Shown here: in pieces, positions 15,347-23,928 of the stretch
Position numbering within the stretch: the first letter of the stretch is position 1
Layout: every line of letters begins with the position of its first letter
Origin: Candidatus Nitrosopumilus sp.
GTDB taxonomy: Archaea > Thermoproteota > Nitrososphaeria > Nitrososphaerales > Nitrosopumilaceae
Assembly (NCBI GenBank): GCA_007571135.1
Contig: RKRY01000072.1
Location: forward strand, 1 to 34,729
DNA: 34,729 bases
Direction of reading: 5' to 3'
Translations under genes and position numbers: made by a program
Notes under the pieces: generated by a model
The model's database searches: none
What the model was told of the DNA's origin: nothing
Seen by the model: the letters and a program-made list of their open reading frames with translations, nothing else

Positions 15347-16086
15347 TATTTCCACCCAATTGTATCAGACAGATCAACGACACTTCCAATGATTATGTTG
15401 GCAGGAGGGGCAATTTTGTTGGCCTTAATTTTTTTTGCAATGTTAGTTACGTTCCCTTTGATCATTCTTTGTTTAGGAGTCGTTCCGTTTTCGATAACTG
15501 CAACGGGGGTCCTTTTGTCCATGCCGCCTGCAACAAGTTGCTTGCAAATGGCATCAGCTCTTGACAAGCCCATCATAATTACAATGGTGTCAACTGACCT
15601 TGCGAGTCTACTCCACGCTACAGCGTCATTCTTCTTTTTGGGATCCTCATGACCAGTTACAAAGGCTACAGATGATGCATGTTTCCTATGAGTAAGCGGG
15701 ATTCCAGCATAAGTAGCAGAGCCTATTCCAGACGTGATGCCTGGAACAATCTCATATTTTACCTTGTGATCCTTAAGAAACTCTGCTTCTTCGCCTCCAC
15801 GGCCAAAGATGATGGGATCCCCGCCTTTTAGTCTGACAACATGCCTTTTTGATTTGGCATGTTGCACCATAAGATCATTGGTGGTGTTTTGATGAGTTGT
15901 GTCGTCTCCTACGGCCCTGCCAACATAGACTTTTTCAGTCTTTTTTGGAATCATAGAGATTATTTTTTTGCTTACAAGTCTGTCATACAAAACAATGTCT
16001 GCCTTTTGAAGGAGTTCTACTGCGCGCAAGGTAATTAGCCTGCCGTCTCCAGGACCTGCACCTACAAGATACACTTTGCCTTTCAT
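15346..16086 (-). CDS. cobA: Uroporphyrinogen-III C-methyltransferase (SUMT)
   Basis: Uses S-adenosylmethionine to methylate uroporphyrinogen III at C2 and C7, giving precorrin-2 for sirohaem, cobalamin or (by the alternative route) haem. From the ATG at 16086 the protein begins MKGKVYLVGAGPGDGRLITL, the SAM-pocket motif. Then come VRLKGGDPIIFGRGGEEAEF, VPGITSGIGSATYAGIPLTHR and MMGLSRADAIC. About 246 residues, the stand-alone form without the CysG NAD domain. The ATG overlaps the hemC stop (ATGA), so the longer track start at 16119 is rejected. Its position between hemC and hemD fits a shared tetrapyrrole operon. Confidence 0.95.
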   Translation of the reverse strand: MKGKVYLVGAGPGDGRLITLRAVELLQKADIVLYDRLVSKKIISMIPKKTEKVYVGRAVGDDTTHQNTTNDLMVQHAKSKRHVVRLKGGDPIIFGRGGEEAEFLKDHKVKYEIVPGITSGIGSATYAGIPLTHRKHASSVAFVTGHEDPKKKNDAVAWSRLARSVDTIVIMMGLSRADAICKQLVAGGMDKRTPVAVIENGTTPKQRMIKGNVTNIAKKIKANKIAPPANIIIGSVVDLSDTIGWK

Positions 16087-17018
16087 GACTTGTTCCACTC
16101 CTCTACTTTCTCCCTCCAATTTAATGCAAGATATTTGATGCCTTTTTCTTGTAGCTTTCTTCCTGCGTTATGTCCAATTGAAACAGGATCATTTTTAGGA
16201 CCGGAGACGGTGACCTGAAGAGATTTTTTTCCGTCAACTGAAAAAGCAGTTACAGTCAAAGTTGTTTCCCGGCCAGAAGACTTTGCATATGCGCCAATCG
16301 GAAATCTGCATCCAGAATCCACATAGTCAGATAACGCCCTTTCGGCTTCAATCTCCAACCTAGAGTCCTCATCTTCGATGCTTTTGAGCATCTTAATTGT
16401 TGGCAAGTCGCCTTCCCTTGCAACTATTGCAATTGCCCCCTGGCCCGGAGAAGGTGAAAAATCTTCAGTTGACAGTATTGCATGTTTGACGCCCACAGAC
16501 AGTCTGGAAAGTCCTGCCTTTGCAAGAACTATCGCATCGTAATCTTTGCCCGATGCCTTCTTTATCCTAGTCTCAATATTTCCACGGATTGGTTTTACTG
16601 TAACATCAGGTCTTTTTCTTGAAATCTGAACGGCACGTCGTAATGAGCTAGTTCCAATCACAGAACCGGGCCTTATTGACTCCAAAGTCGAACCGTCCAG
16701 AGAGATGAATGCATCATTTACTGCTTCGCGCTTAGGAACACAGGCCAGGATTAATCTTGGATCAAGTTTTGATGGAATGTCTTTTAGGCTATGGACGGCA
16801 AAATCTACCTCTTTTTGAGCGACTGCCCTATCGACCTCCTTTTCAAAGATTCCTTTTTGATCAATGGCAAAGATGGGTCTGCTGTCAGTATCGCCTTTTG
16901 TAGCGATAGGCTTTATCACAAATTCAAGATCAGAGTCTAAGTTTTGTAATTTTGAAATGACCCAATTTGTTTGGGCCACGGACAATCGGCTTCCCCTAGC
17001 GCCTACAACATACCTCAA
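16083..17018 (-). CDS. hemC: Porphobilinogen deaminase (hydroxymethylbilane synthase)
   Basis: Joins four porphobilinogens into hydroxymethylbilane. 311 residues: VVGARGSRLSVAQTNWV at the start, KGIFEKEVDRAV, FAVHSLKDIPSKL with the catalytic aspartate, GTSSLRRAVQ, and PIRGNIETRI for substrate carboxylates. The dipyrromethane cofactor cysteine is C237 in SGCRFPIGAYA. Length and motifs are normal. Overlaps hemL upstream and cobA downstream by 4 bp each, showing tight translational coupling. Confidence 0.96.
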   Translation of the reverse strand: MRYVVGARGSRLSVAQTNWVISKLQNLDSDLEFVIKPIATKGDTDSRPIFAIDQKGIFEKEVDRAVAQKEVDFAVHSLKDIPSKLDPRLILACVPKREAVNDAFISLDGSTLESIRPGSVIGTSSLRRAVQISRKRPDVTVKPIRGNIETRIKKASGKDYDAIVLAKAGLSRLSVGVKHAILSTEDFSPSPGQGAIAIVAREGDLPTIKMLKSIEDEDSRLEIEAERALSDYVDSGCRFPIGAYAKSSGRETTLTVTAFSVDGKKSLQVTVSGPKNDPVSIGHNAGRKLQEKGIKYLALNWREKVEEWNKS

Positions 17019-18316
17019 TCTTTCACCGCCTTGAGCGCTAAGCGATAGGCATCGAGGGCCTTGTTCAAATCAGAGGAGGTGTGTGTATCTGAAAAAAAGA
17101 CAACCTCGAATTGGGAAGGGGCAATAAAGACACCATGCTTAAGAAGTGTATGAAACATTTTGTGAAATTTTTTTGCGTCAGCATTTAATGAAGTCTCGTA
17201 ATTTGTGACAGGCCTGTCAGAAAAGAAGATCTGCATCATTGAGGATGCAAAGTTGATCTGATGTGGAATGTGAAGATCAGTGGCCAGATCATCTAAAGCA
17301 CCGGAAAACCGCACACAGTGTTTTTCTAATTTTGAATATAGCTTGTTTTGAAGTTTTTCCAAAGTCCTTATCGAGGCCAAAGCCGCGCTTACTGCAACCG
17401 GATTTCCAGCAAATGTGCTTGCCTGATAGACATTGCCTTTCGGAGACAGCTGGTCCATAATCTGTTTCCGTCCCCCTACAGCTGCAATCCCAAACCCATT
17501 GCTTAATGCTTTTGCCATTGTCGTTATATCGGGTTTAATTCCGAAATATTTTTGGGCACCCCCTATTGAGACTCTAAATCCGGTAACTACCTCATCAAAA
17601 ATTAAAGGAATGCTGTTTTGTCGCGTAATCTTTCGCACATGCATTAAGAAATTTTTTTCAGGTAAAATCAGTCCCATGTTAGCTAGTATTGGTTCTACAA
17701 TAACACCGGCAATATCGTTATTTTTTTTGATAATGCCTTCAATATCCTCAGGATTGTTGTATTGTGCAACAAGAGTTTGTTTTGAAACTTCTTTAAGACC
17801 GCCCTCAGAGACAGAAATGCCATTGTGTGCAGAGCCTGATCCAGCCTTTACTAAGACTGAGTCATGTGCTCCATGATAGCATCCTTCAAATTTTATGATC
17901 TTATTTTTCTTGGTATAACCCCTTGCTAAACGAATCGCAGTCATCGTAGCTTCGCTACCCGTGTTCACTAAGCGTACCTTGTCAATTGAAGGGTAATTCT
18001 TTACAATATGCTTTGATAGTTTGGTCTCATTTTCAGTGGGAGCGCAATATAATGTTCCAAGTTTGAGCTGTTTTGATACAGAAGAGATAATTTCTTTTCT
18101 TCCATGTCCAAGTAGCAGTGCCCCATAGCCATTACAAAAATCAGTCAGTTTTTTGCCATCTGCATCCCAGATGGTGCTCCCGCTTGATCTTTTTACAAAG
18201 AATGGATAAGGTTCGAAATATCTAACTGGACTGTTTACTCCTGAAGGAATTACCCTTTTTGCATCATCAAATAATTTTTTGGATTTGGACAACATTCTGA
18301 CCATTTGGGATGTCAT
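17015..18316 (-). CDS. hemL: Glutamate-1-semialdehyde 2,1-aminomutase
   Basis: PLP enzyme forming 5-aminolevulinate from glutamate-1-semialdehyde (C5 route). From MTSQMVRMLSKSKKLFDDAK it shows RVIPSGVNSPVRYF, GYGALLLGHGRKEI, NTGSEATMTAIRLARG, FEGCYHGAHDS, IFDEVVTGFR and MAKALSNGFG with the PLP lysine. Homology starts near residue 59 of the 491-residue track ORF. The real start is one of three clustered ATGs at 18316, 18304 and 18295; the earlier part is unrelated upstream DNA. First gene of the operon here. hemA and hemB, expected partners, are not in the window; decayed DNA lies immediately upstream. Confidence 0.93.
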   Translation of the reverse strand: MTSQMVRMLSKSKKLFDDAKRVIPSGVNSPVRYFEPYPFFVKRSSGSTIWDADGKKLTDFCNGYGALLLGHGRKEIISSVSKQLKLGTLYCAPTENETKLSKHIVKNYPSIDKVRLVNTGSEATMTAIRLARGYTKKNKIIKFEGCYHGAHDSVLVKAGSGSAHNGISVSEGGLKEVSKQTLVAQYNNPEDIEGIIKKNNDIAGVIVEPILANMGLILPEKNFLMHVRKITRQNSIPLIFDEVVTGFRVSIGGAQKYFGIKPDITTMAKALSNGFGIAAVGGRKQIMDQLSPKGNVYQASTFAGNPVAVSAALASIRTLEKLQNKLYSKLEKHCVRFSGALDDLATDLHIPHQINFASSMMQIFFSDRPVTNYETSLNADAKKFHKMFHTLLKHGVFIAPSQFEVVFFSDTHTSSDLNKALDAYRLALKAVKD

Positions 18317-18835
18317 TATTATTCGTAATAACAGATTCGATATCTCCAAAGCAGGGCGGATTGTCAAAAATAAGATGGGTGGTGGTTCTTGCCTTTCAAG
18401 AAGGCAAAAGTTATTGGCACAGAGTTTGTGGCAGATAGTCATCAGATGGTACGATCCGGCACCTATGCTACCGGTAATTCTCCTACCCAACCAGCTATTA
18501 TTTTGATTAATGAATTTAACATTTTTCAGGTTTAGTTACATTTGCAGCATGCATCGCTACTTCAATTATGAGAGACAGATAAAAGAATATTTTTTGGAAA
18601 TCATGTAGAGACAGGCATGAAGAAAAGGAAATGAAAGGAGAAAAATCATGATTATCGCCATGGGACTTTGAGTTAAAATGCTTGCAACCAGTTGCCATCA
18701 GCACGACAGGCCAGACCACTAGTTGTAATAACGCTTCTCAACAAGACAGAAGACACTTTTGCCAGGTTTGCAGGATCAAGTTTGATCATAGTTGTAATAA
18801 TCACAGTAAACACAAGACTAGATAAGGGACTAAAG

Positions 18836-18855
18836 ATGTTGGGCTGACCCAACAT
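18836..18855. other. Perfect hairpin, 8-bp stem and 4-base loop
   Basis: atgttggg-ctga-cccaacat is a perfect inverted repeat in decayed DNA upstream of hemL. No T-tract follows it on either strand, so it is not a clear terminator. It could be a relic of a mobile-element end. Confidence 0.5.
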
Positions 18856-19075
18856 ACGTCATCAATCTGTTTGGATCTCTGAATTGCTGTTTTTCTTTGT
18901 ATCATTGCACCGTTTGTAAGTAGCTGGAGACGACTCTTTGACAACTTGTTTTATGATGTCTGTCACCTCTTGAACTGTAAGATTTTGGAAAATGAGCAAC
19001 CGTTGTGCTCAGGTATGGCAAAGATCATAAATTTGTGAGATGTCTTCCTGTGATCTACGCCTGCTATTACATGCC

Positions 19076-19182
19076 TGACCTAATGAATTTTTGCTTCTTG
19101 CCATACAAAGGCCCACATACCATCCTTCATCTTCCTGATTTGACGTGACTTCATGAATTTTTGCTTCTTGCCATACAAAGGC
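19076..19182. repeat. Repeat-spacer-repeat, 37 bp / 33 bp / 37 bp
   Basis: 19076-19112 and 19146-19182 match at 35 of 37 positions; the last 30 bp (from atgaatttttgcttcttgcc) are identical. The unique spacer is 19113-19145. It occurs in non-coding or decayed DNA between hemL and the aquaporin gene. Same dimensions as the duplications at 1242, 1528, 33874 and 34075, with an unrelated repeat sequence. Confidence 0.88.
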
Positions 19183-19487
19183 AGCAGTCATTAAGCATGC
19201 ATAGGCAAAATTCAATAAAACAGGACTGTCGTTATTTTCGGTTATCATCTAAATTACTGTAATGTATAAGTCCATTATTTGGGTATGCAAATATCATCAC
19301 GTAAAGAAAAAATAAGTATCTCAAATGAGCCATACCTTAAAATTTTAATTTTATCGGTCACCACATTTTTGGAATTTGATTTTTGCATAAAGGTGGCAGG
19401 ATACTTGTCGATCTAAAAAACGTCACAAGGGATCAAAGAGAAGTGCATATAGATGTTGTAAAACAAATCTTCATAAAAATGAAATTT

Positions 19488-20168
19488 TCAAGATTCAGAA
19501 AGTCTTTGTTCTTGGAATTTCTTTCTAAACAAGAAGGCAACCATGGTAGTCCCAACAAAAGGAGCAGTCCAATACAACCACAGATTTTCCAATGTTTCTG
19601 ATAACAGTGCAGGGGCCAAAGATCTGGCCGGATTCATCGAAGCTCCAGAGATGGTTGCCAGAAATAGGATATCCAATCCCACAATGCCACCAATAGCAAC
19701 GCCACTAAATCCTTTCAATCCCTTTGTGTACACGACATAAAATATTACACCCATCAGCATCGCAGAGGCCAACACTTCTACAGGAAATATCAGGAATACA
19801 GAATGATCAGGATTAGGGGCATTTGCTCCAAGATCTGCAAAATCACCGATAAAAGCCAAAACAGACAGCGAACCCAGGAGGGCACCAATAATTTCAGCTG
19901 CAAAATAATATACAATTTGAGTCTTTGAAATATGCCCTGTGATATAGTAGCCAATTGTCACTGCCGGATTAAAATGCGCCAATGAAATTTTTCCAAATGA
20001 ATAAACTCCAATCAGCAACGCAATGAAAGGCGCGACGGCGGCAAATGTGATTCCCAATTTACCATCAAACATCTTTACATCATATGCAATGGAGCCAGTT
20101 GCAAAAATTACAAGAATAAAAGTGCCGACTAGTTCAACTATGAAGATCTGGAGATTGGAATACGTCAT
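19488..20168 (-). CDS. Aquaporin / aquaglyceroporin (MIP family)
   Basis: 226 residues, six membrane segments plus two half-helices with both NPA boxes intact: HFNPAVTIGYY and SMNPARSLAPALL. The arginine following the second NPA is the selectivity-filter arginine. It overlaps the arsenate reductase gene upstream by 4 bp (ATGA). In some bacterial ars operons an aquaglyceroporin replaces the arsenite pump and lets arsenite made by ArsC leave the cell; the same pairing here suggests that role. Water or glycerol transport remains possible, since channel selectivity cannot be read with confidence. Confidence 0.93.
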   Translation of the reverse strand: MTYSNLQIFIVELVGTFILVIFATGSIAYDVKMFDGKLGITFAAVAPFIALLIGVYSFGKISLAHFNPAVTIGYYITGHISKTQIVYYFAAEIIGALLGSLSVLAFIGDFADLGANAPNPDHSVFLIFPVEVLASAMLMGVIFYVVYTKGLKGFSGVAIGGIVGLDILFLATISGASMNPARSLAPALLSETLENLWLYWTAPFVGTTMVAFLFRKKFQEQRLSES

Positions 20169-20563
20169 GATTTATTCTCTAATGTTTTAATCAGATTCTC
20201 AACTTTATTTTTAATTTGATTGCGAATCTCTCTGATTTGATCAAGATCTTTGTCCTTTGGATCAGAGATGTTACAATCAAGGACATCTTTGACAAATAGT
20301 GCTGGACATGACTTCTCATCCACACATCCCATATCGACCGTAATTGATTGGGAGATCATTTCAGTGGTAAGTTCTTTAGGTTTCTGCTTTGCAATGTCAA
20401 TTCCAATTTCCCGCATTACCTTTACCACGTTTGGATTAAGTGTAGATTTGGGTTGAGTTCCTGCACTCAAAACCTCCAGTCTAGGAGCCAATCTGCGCAG
20501 AAATCCTTCCGCCATTTGGCTGCGTCCTGCATTTTCAACACAAACAAAAAGGACTTTTTCCAC
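20165..20563 (-). CDS. arsC: Arsenate reductase, LMW-phosphatase (thioredoxin) type
   Basis: Reduces arsenate to arsenite. From the GTG at 20563 the protein starts VEKVLFVCVENAGRSQMAEGF, the P-loop with catalytic cysteine (C-x5-R). VLSAGTQPKSTLNP follows, and the redox pair lies in VDMGCVDEKSCPA, the CxxxxxxC arrangement of thioredoxin-coupled ArsC. DPKDKDLDQIREIRNQI ends the fold. About 133 residues, the family length. The track ORF starts 80 codons earlier at 20803, with no homology in that extension; an ATG at 20620 is another option. A TATA-like taataaagg lies about 30 bp upstream of the GTG. Next to the aquaporin gene, so arsenic detoxification is likely. Confidence 0.88.
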   Translation of the reverse strand: MEKVLFVCVENAGRSQMAEGFLRRLAPRLEVLSAGTQPKSTLNPNVVKVMREIGIDIAKQKPKELTTEMISQSITVDMGCVDEKSCPALFVKDVLDCNISDPKDKDLDQIREIRNQIKNKVENLIKTLENKS

Positions 20564-21447
20564 ATAGCAAAACCTGACTGTTTTGTTGCCTTTATTACGG
20601 AACGAAATTTCTTCTGCCATTGGTTCTTTTGTCTTCAGCGCATAGACTTTCTTCCGGAACGTCAAGTTCTTCAAACCACGTCTATTTAGCGGATAAAGAA
20701 TACTTGTTTTTGTCATTGCGCCAGCAATGCACTTGCACCATAAATCTGAACCAACCTCACCAGATAGCAACCCCGTGTCAATGATTAAATCAGAAATTGC
20801 CATTCGCTCACCCCCTTCCCCGATATTTGAAAAGCTTCTCTGAATGTATGTGTTTTATCTGTCATAGAATCTGTGATGTGATCACCAATTACGGCGCCAG
20901 TATCGCTGCGACTCAGCGAAATGTTTTCTTTAGTGTCTTCTTTCTTAAATCATACACTTGTAGAATAACAATAACAACAACAATTCCCGTTTAACACGTC
21001 CTTCCTTGCCTTCTTTGGCACCCCATCAGCCATGCCAATGCCAACTGCTTTTCTCGAATCCAAGGCTCTTCTTGTTGCCAGAAAAAACGCCAATTCTAGC
21101 ACCCAAGCCTAAATCAGCTGGCGTAACCGGTTAAGTCGCATGAATGAATTTGTAAAAAATGGAAGTTCGTAGCTTACATGCAGTATATTTTTCAATAATT
21201 TGATAAATCTTGCATAATTTGTTGGAATTGTCAAAGCTGACTTAACCGATTACCAGCTGGCAGCTCCGACCCATCCCCACACACTCCCTTTAGATTAGCA
21301 TGCATGCAACTACAATCAGCACTACGGGAAACTGCCGTCTTGCAACATCTTTTTTTGGCATCCCTTTCAATGGAACTCCTCATGCCATGGTTTACTAGAT
21401 AAACTATTAAAGCTGTCAGGCAAGGGGGCACTACAGTTGGTGCATCT
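20564..21447. other. Intergenic region between arsC and the HxlR regulator
   Basis: About 880 bp with no gene I can support. The first 240 bp are open in the arsC frame but without homology. 20800-21110 has short coding-like runs on the minus strand (VIGDHITDSMTDKTHTFREAF, then stops), perhaps an old pseudogene. 21115-21259 is bounded by inverted repeats (separate entry). The remainder up to 21447 should contain the promoter of the regulator. The minus-strand ORF at 21231 is antisense to the regulator and is a shadow. Confidence 0.55.
21115..21259. mobile_element. 145-bp element with terminal inverted repeats
   Basis: The left end cagctggcgtaaccggttaa (continuing gtc) and the complement of the right end (cagctggtaatcggttaagtc) match except for a 2-bp gap and one base, giving about 21-bp inverted repeats around 100 bp of AT-rich sequence with no coding potential. 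The block ccggttaagtcgc recurs at about 33253 beside the IS element. Most likely a MITE or solo relic of another transposon family. Confidence 0.55.
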
Positions 21448-21825
21448 ATGGAAACTAAAGAAAAGAAATTGCCGATTGTCAAAAATGAATGCGAACTTAC
21501 AGGATGCGGCGCTTCAAAACTATTGAATGAGACTTTGATCATCAGGAAGTTAATTACAAAAAGGGCAGCACTTGAAATCCTATTTCCATTATGCTGTACA
21601 ACAGAGCCAGTAAGATACAAGCAATTCAAGGAATCACTCAAAGGGACAAGTAGCAAGGCACTTTCCACAAGGTTATCAGAACTTGTGTCACACGGAATAT
21701 TAGAAAGGCAAACATTTGCAGAAGTACCTCCTCGTGTAGAATACAAGTTGACTAACAAATGTCAGGAACTTGTTGAATCAATTACTGACCTGCTTGATTG
21801 GATGAGAAGAGGGTCCAAGAAATGA
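21448..21825 (+). CDS. HxlR-family winged-helix regulator
   Basis: 125 residues with the HxlR layout: helices through KRAALEILFPLC, recognition region YKQFKESLKGTSSKALSTRLSEL, and the wing ILERQTFAEVPPRVEYKLT. It has unusual cysteines: CELTGC near the N-terminus and CC at about 49-50, which could sense thiol-reactive metals or redox, though this is inference. ATG at 21448; an AT-rich gataaactattaaag lies about 40-50 bp upstream. It points toward the convergent sbtB. On position, it might regulate arsC-aquaporin or sbtA-sbtB, with no operator evidence for either. Confidence 0.85.
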   Translation: METKEKKLPIVKNECELTGCGASKLLNETLIIRKLITKRAALEILFPLCCTTEPVRYKQFKESLKGTSSKALSTRLSELVSHGILERQTFAEVPPRVEYKLTNKCQELVESITDLLDWMRRGSKK

Positions 21826-21841
21826 TATTTTGAGTTGCTTT

Positions 21842-22144
21842 TTAAAATTTTTCTGTTCTAATTACTCCAACATCACTGACATGCAAAACAATTGCAAAAT
21901 TTGCAAAAAGAGTCCTTGAAATCTCTTCTACAACGTCCTGGAGTTTCTCTTCACGCATTATAACTTCAACTTTGATATTTTTTTCATTTTTTAATCCCTG
22001 TCCCCGAGTTCCTCTTGAACCCTTTCCTTCTACCTCATATGTCGTGTAACCAGAAATTTTATGCCTGCTAAGAATATCAAGTATATTTTTTCGGGCTAAA
22101 ATTTCACAAGTAACTGTAAGTAGTTTTGCATTGTAAAGCTTCAT
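21842..22144 (-). CDS. sbtB: SbtB-like PII-family regulator
   Basis: 100 residues with the PII-like ferredoxin fold: YNAKLLTVTCEILARKNILDIL, a T-loop stretch VEGKGSRGTRGQ, then NIKVEVIMREEKLQDVVEEI and FAIVLHVSDVGVI. The start overlaps the sbtA stop by 4 bp, so the two are co-translated. In cyanobacteria SbtB is a trimeric PII-like protein that binds adenyl nucleotides and controls the SbtA bicarbonate transporter. The same gene pair here supports that partner role. It is not canonical GlnB/GlnK: the T-loop is short and basic and the protein has no uridylylation tyrosine context. Confidence 0.85.
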   Translation of the reverse strand: MKLYNAKLLTVTCEILARKNILDILSRHKISGYTTYEVEGKGSRGTRGQGLKNEKNIKVEVIMREEKLQDVVEEISRTLFANFAIVLHVSDVGVIRTEKF

Positions 22145-23229
22145 CGAAATACCTCTGCAACATATTGGAATAGTCCGATCACTTCTTCTCCAGTATGAAG
22201 AAATACGGATATTGTAAATAGAATTGGCAGTGTGACAATAATGTTAAACGGAAAGGTTATTCCTAATGCAGATGTGATGTAAAGGCTCGGTTTTGCCTGA
22301 GGGATCGCATGGCGCAAAACTGCCGGAGCGGCGATAAATGAGGCACTGGCCATAAGCAATCCAAACATGACTGCGCCACCAATACTCAATCCCAGCATAG
22401 TTGAAACGACAACGCCAATTGTTCCATTGAATACAGGCACGATTATGGCAAATGCAGTAAGGAAGATGCCCACTTTTTTGATATCATCTAGTCTCTTGCC
22501 TGCTATTATTCCCATTTCAATCATGAAGATCACTATAGCCCCGGTAAACATTTCGTCAAAAACAATCCTGATTGAACCAAAACCCTCTTCGCCAATCATA
22601 TAACCGATTACAATGCTTCCAAGAAGAATTACAATTGCTTTGCCAGTGATTGACTCATGTAGTACTTGGAAAAGTTTTGCCTGTGTTTGGCGCAAGCCCA
22701 CATCAATACATGCCGAACCACCATCACCCTCAAATGATTTTTTCTTTGCTTTGATTTGTTTTGAAACTGCCATGTTTGTCAGGAAGATTGCCATGATGAA
22801 CGCAAGAGGTTCCAACACTGCAAGTATTGCTGCAATGTATCCTTCTGAAGTCACGCCATGATTATTCAGAAATGACAGGCCCACTGAAAAATGAACCGCG
22901 CCAACAGCACCATAAGTTGATGCAAGTGCATACGAATCAAAAATGTTGAGCTTTCCTATCCTTCGTAAAATTTGATAATGATTTAGTGTAAACAGCAACG
23001 ACAATCCGATTGCAACAAACATTGGAATCAGCATATTTTCAAATCCAGTGTTCCGCATTTCTATTCCTCCGTGCAGACCAATTGCAGCTAAAAGATAGAT
23101 TGGTAGAAACTCCGATATTGCTTCAGGAATTTTCAAATCCGATTTTATTCGTGCGGCAACAATACCAAACAGGAAAAACAAAATGATCGGCGTTAATAAA
23201 TTAGACCGAATCAGCTCCAATATTTCCAT
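22141..23229 (-). CDS. sbtA: SbtA-type sodium-dependent bicarbonate transporter
   Basis: 362 residues, about ten membrane segments in two inverted halves separated by a soluble loop (KQIKAKKKSFEGDGG). The characteristic late segment ASASFIAAPAVLRHAIPQ, then PSLYITSALGITFPFN, matches the SbtA family. Family members import bicarbonate with sodium at high affinity. Ammonia-oxidising archaea fix carbon by the hydroxypropionate/hydroxybutyrate cycle, whose carboxylases use bicarbonate, so this fits. It follows phoU by 42 bp and could be read from the pst promoter, although an AT box (gaataaaaac, 23254-23263) about 29 bp upstream of the ATG could be its own. Confidence 0.88.
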   Translation of the reverse strand: MEILELIRSNLLTPIILFFLFGIVAARIKSDLKIPEAISEFLPIYLLAAIGLHGGIEMRNTGFENMLIPMFVAIGLSLLFTLNHYQILRRIGKLNIFDSYALASTYGAVGAVHFSVGLSFLNNHGVTSEGYIAAILAVLEPLAFIMAIFLTNMAVSKQIKAKKKSFEGDGGSACIDVGLRQTQAKLFQVLHESITGKAIVILLGSIVIGYMIGEEGFGSIRIVFDEMFTGAIVIFMIEMGIIAGKRLDDIKKVGIFLTAFAIIVPVFNGTIGVVVSTMLGLSIGGAVMFGLLMASASFIAAPAVLRHAIPQAKPSLYITSALGITFPFNIIVTLPILFTISVFLHTGEEVIGLFQYVAEVFR

Positions 23230-23271
23230 GCGTACCTCGCAAAAAATTTGCTCGAATAAAAACTAAGGCAG

Positions 23272-23928
23272 TTATTTATTATGAGAAGACATTCTAGCCT
23301 CAGACGGCCTGTGCTTTCCCGTGACTATGTAGTTAATGGCATCGCTCATGAAAACTGCATGATCCCCAATACGTTCAAGATATCTGAGCAGCAGGGCTTC
23401 GGCTAGTGCACAGCGAGTATTTTCAGAATTGATGAGTTTTGGAATTCGATCTCGATAAATTTTATCAATATCCTTCTCGTCTTCCTGGATCTTTACTGCC
23501 TTTCTGATATCAAGCTCGGCAAAAGACAAAACAGCCTCTTTTATCATGTGTTTTACCTTTTTTGACGACTGAATCAGGGACGCGTTCTTACATTCAGTCA
23601 CATCTCCAAACAGGTCTCGTACAAGCGTTATGTCATAAGCATATCTGCCAAAACGTGAAAAGGCATAAGAGATTTCAGTAGAAGAGCGAATTAATCTAAA
23701 ATCGTCAGCTACAGGCTGATACTTTAACAGCATGTCAAATGTCAGGTCTTCGACTTCAAAATATTTTAAGCGAATTGCGTCAGATAGTCCAAGAACTTTG
23801 ATTTTTGTGTTTTTTCCATCCAGATAAGACTCTATAGCTAAAGTAATTGATTCAATTACCATGTCGCCCATCTCAGACATGATAAAGGATAATTTTTGTA
23901 GAGAGGGATCTATTAATCTAGGCATCAT
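23272..23928 (-). CDS. phoU: PhoU-family phosphate transport regulator
   Basis: 218 residues, all-helical PhoU repeats: [20 protein letters not shown] in the first half, and [26 protein letters not shown] in the second, containing the ERIGDHA-type metal-binding signature. PhoU proteins sit at PstB and restrain phosphate import or signalling. It overlaps pstB by 4 bp and ends the pst cluster. Two adjacent ATGs occur (MMPRL); either may be used. A second PhoU-type protein with a DNA-binding domain is encoded divergently at 26780, so control is probably layered. Confidence 0.92.
   Translation of the reverse strand: MMPRLIDPSLQKLSFIMSEMGDMVIESITLAIESYLDGKNTKIKVLGLSDAIRLKYFEVEDLTFDMLLKYQPVADDFRLIRSSTEISYAFSRFGRYAYDITLVRDLFGDVTECKNASLIQSSKKVKHMIKEAVLSFAELDIRKAVKIQEDEKDIDKIYRDRIPKLINSENTRCALAEALLLRYLERIGDHAVFMSDAINYIVTGKHRPSEARMSSHNK

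Larger units (their letters stand above)
18317..19487. other. 1.2-kb region without an intact gene
   Basis: Holds the hemL promoter region, an 8-bp-stem hairpin (18836-18855), a repeat-spacer-repeat (19076-19182) and scattered minus-strand coding-like runs such as LTVQEVTDIIKQVVKESS between about 18880 and 18990. These fragments are in different frames and I recognise no family. They look like a decayed gene or genes. The short track ORFs at 18516, 18673, 19009 and 19383 lack convincing start signals or motifs and are not called. The last ~230 bp before the aquaporin 3' end is AT-rich and featureless. Confidence 0.6.

Noticed and set aside
18317-18490. N-terminal extension of HemL
   Set aside because: Open frame upstream of the ATG cluster, but GSAM homology begins only after it and the segment has no targeting or domain character.
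18720-18800. A sixth R-S-R (tagttgtaataa at 18720 and 18789, 69-bp period)
   Set aside because: Only 12 bp are identical and flanking similarity is weak; could be chance in AT-rich DNA.
19383-19601. 72-aa plus-strand ORF
   Set aside because: About half overlaps the aquaporin gene antisense; no family features.
20564-20803. N-terminal domain fused to ArsC
   Set aside because: The frame is open but the 80 residues show no domain features; the catalytic fold begins right after the GTG at 20563 with family-typical length.
21231-21758. 175-aa minus-strand ORF
   Set aside because: Antisense shadow of the HxlR regulator gene and part of the inverted-repeat element.
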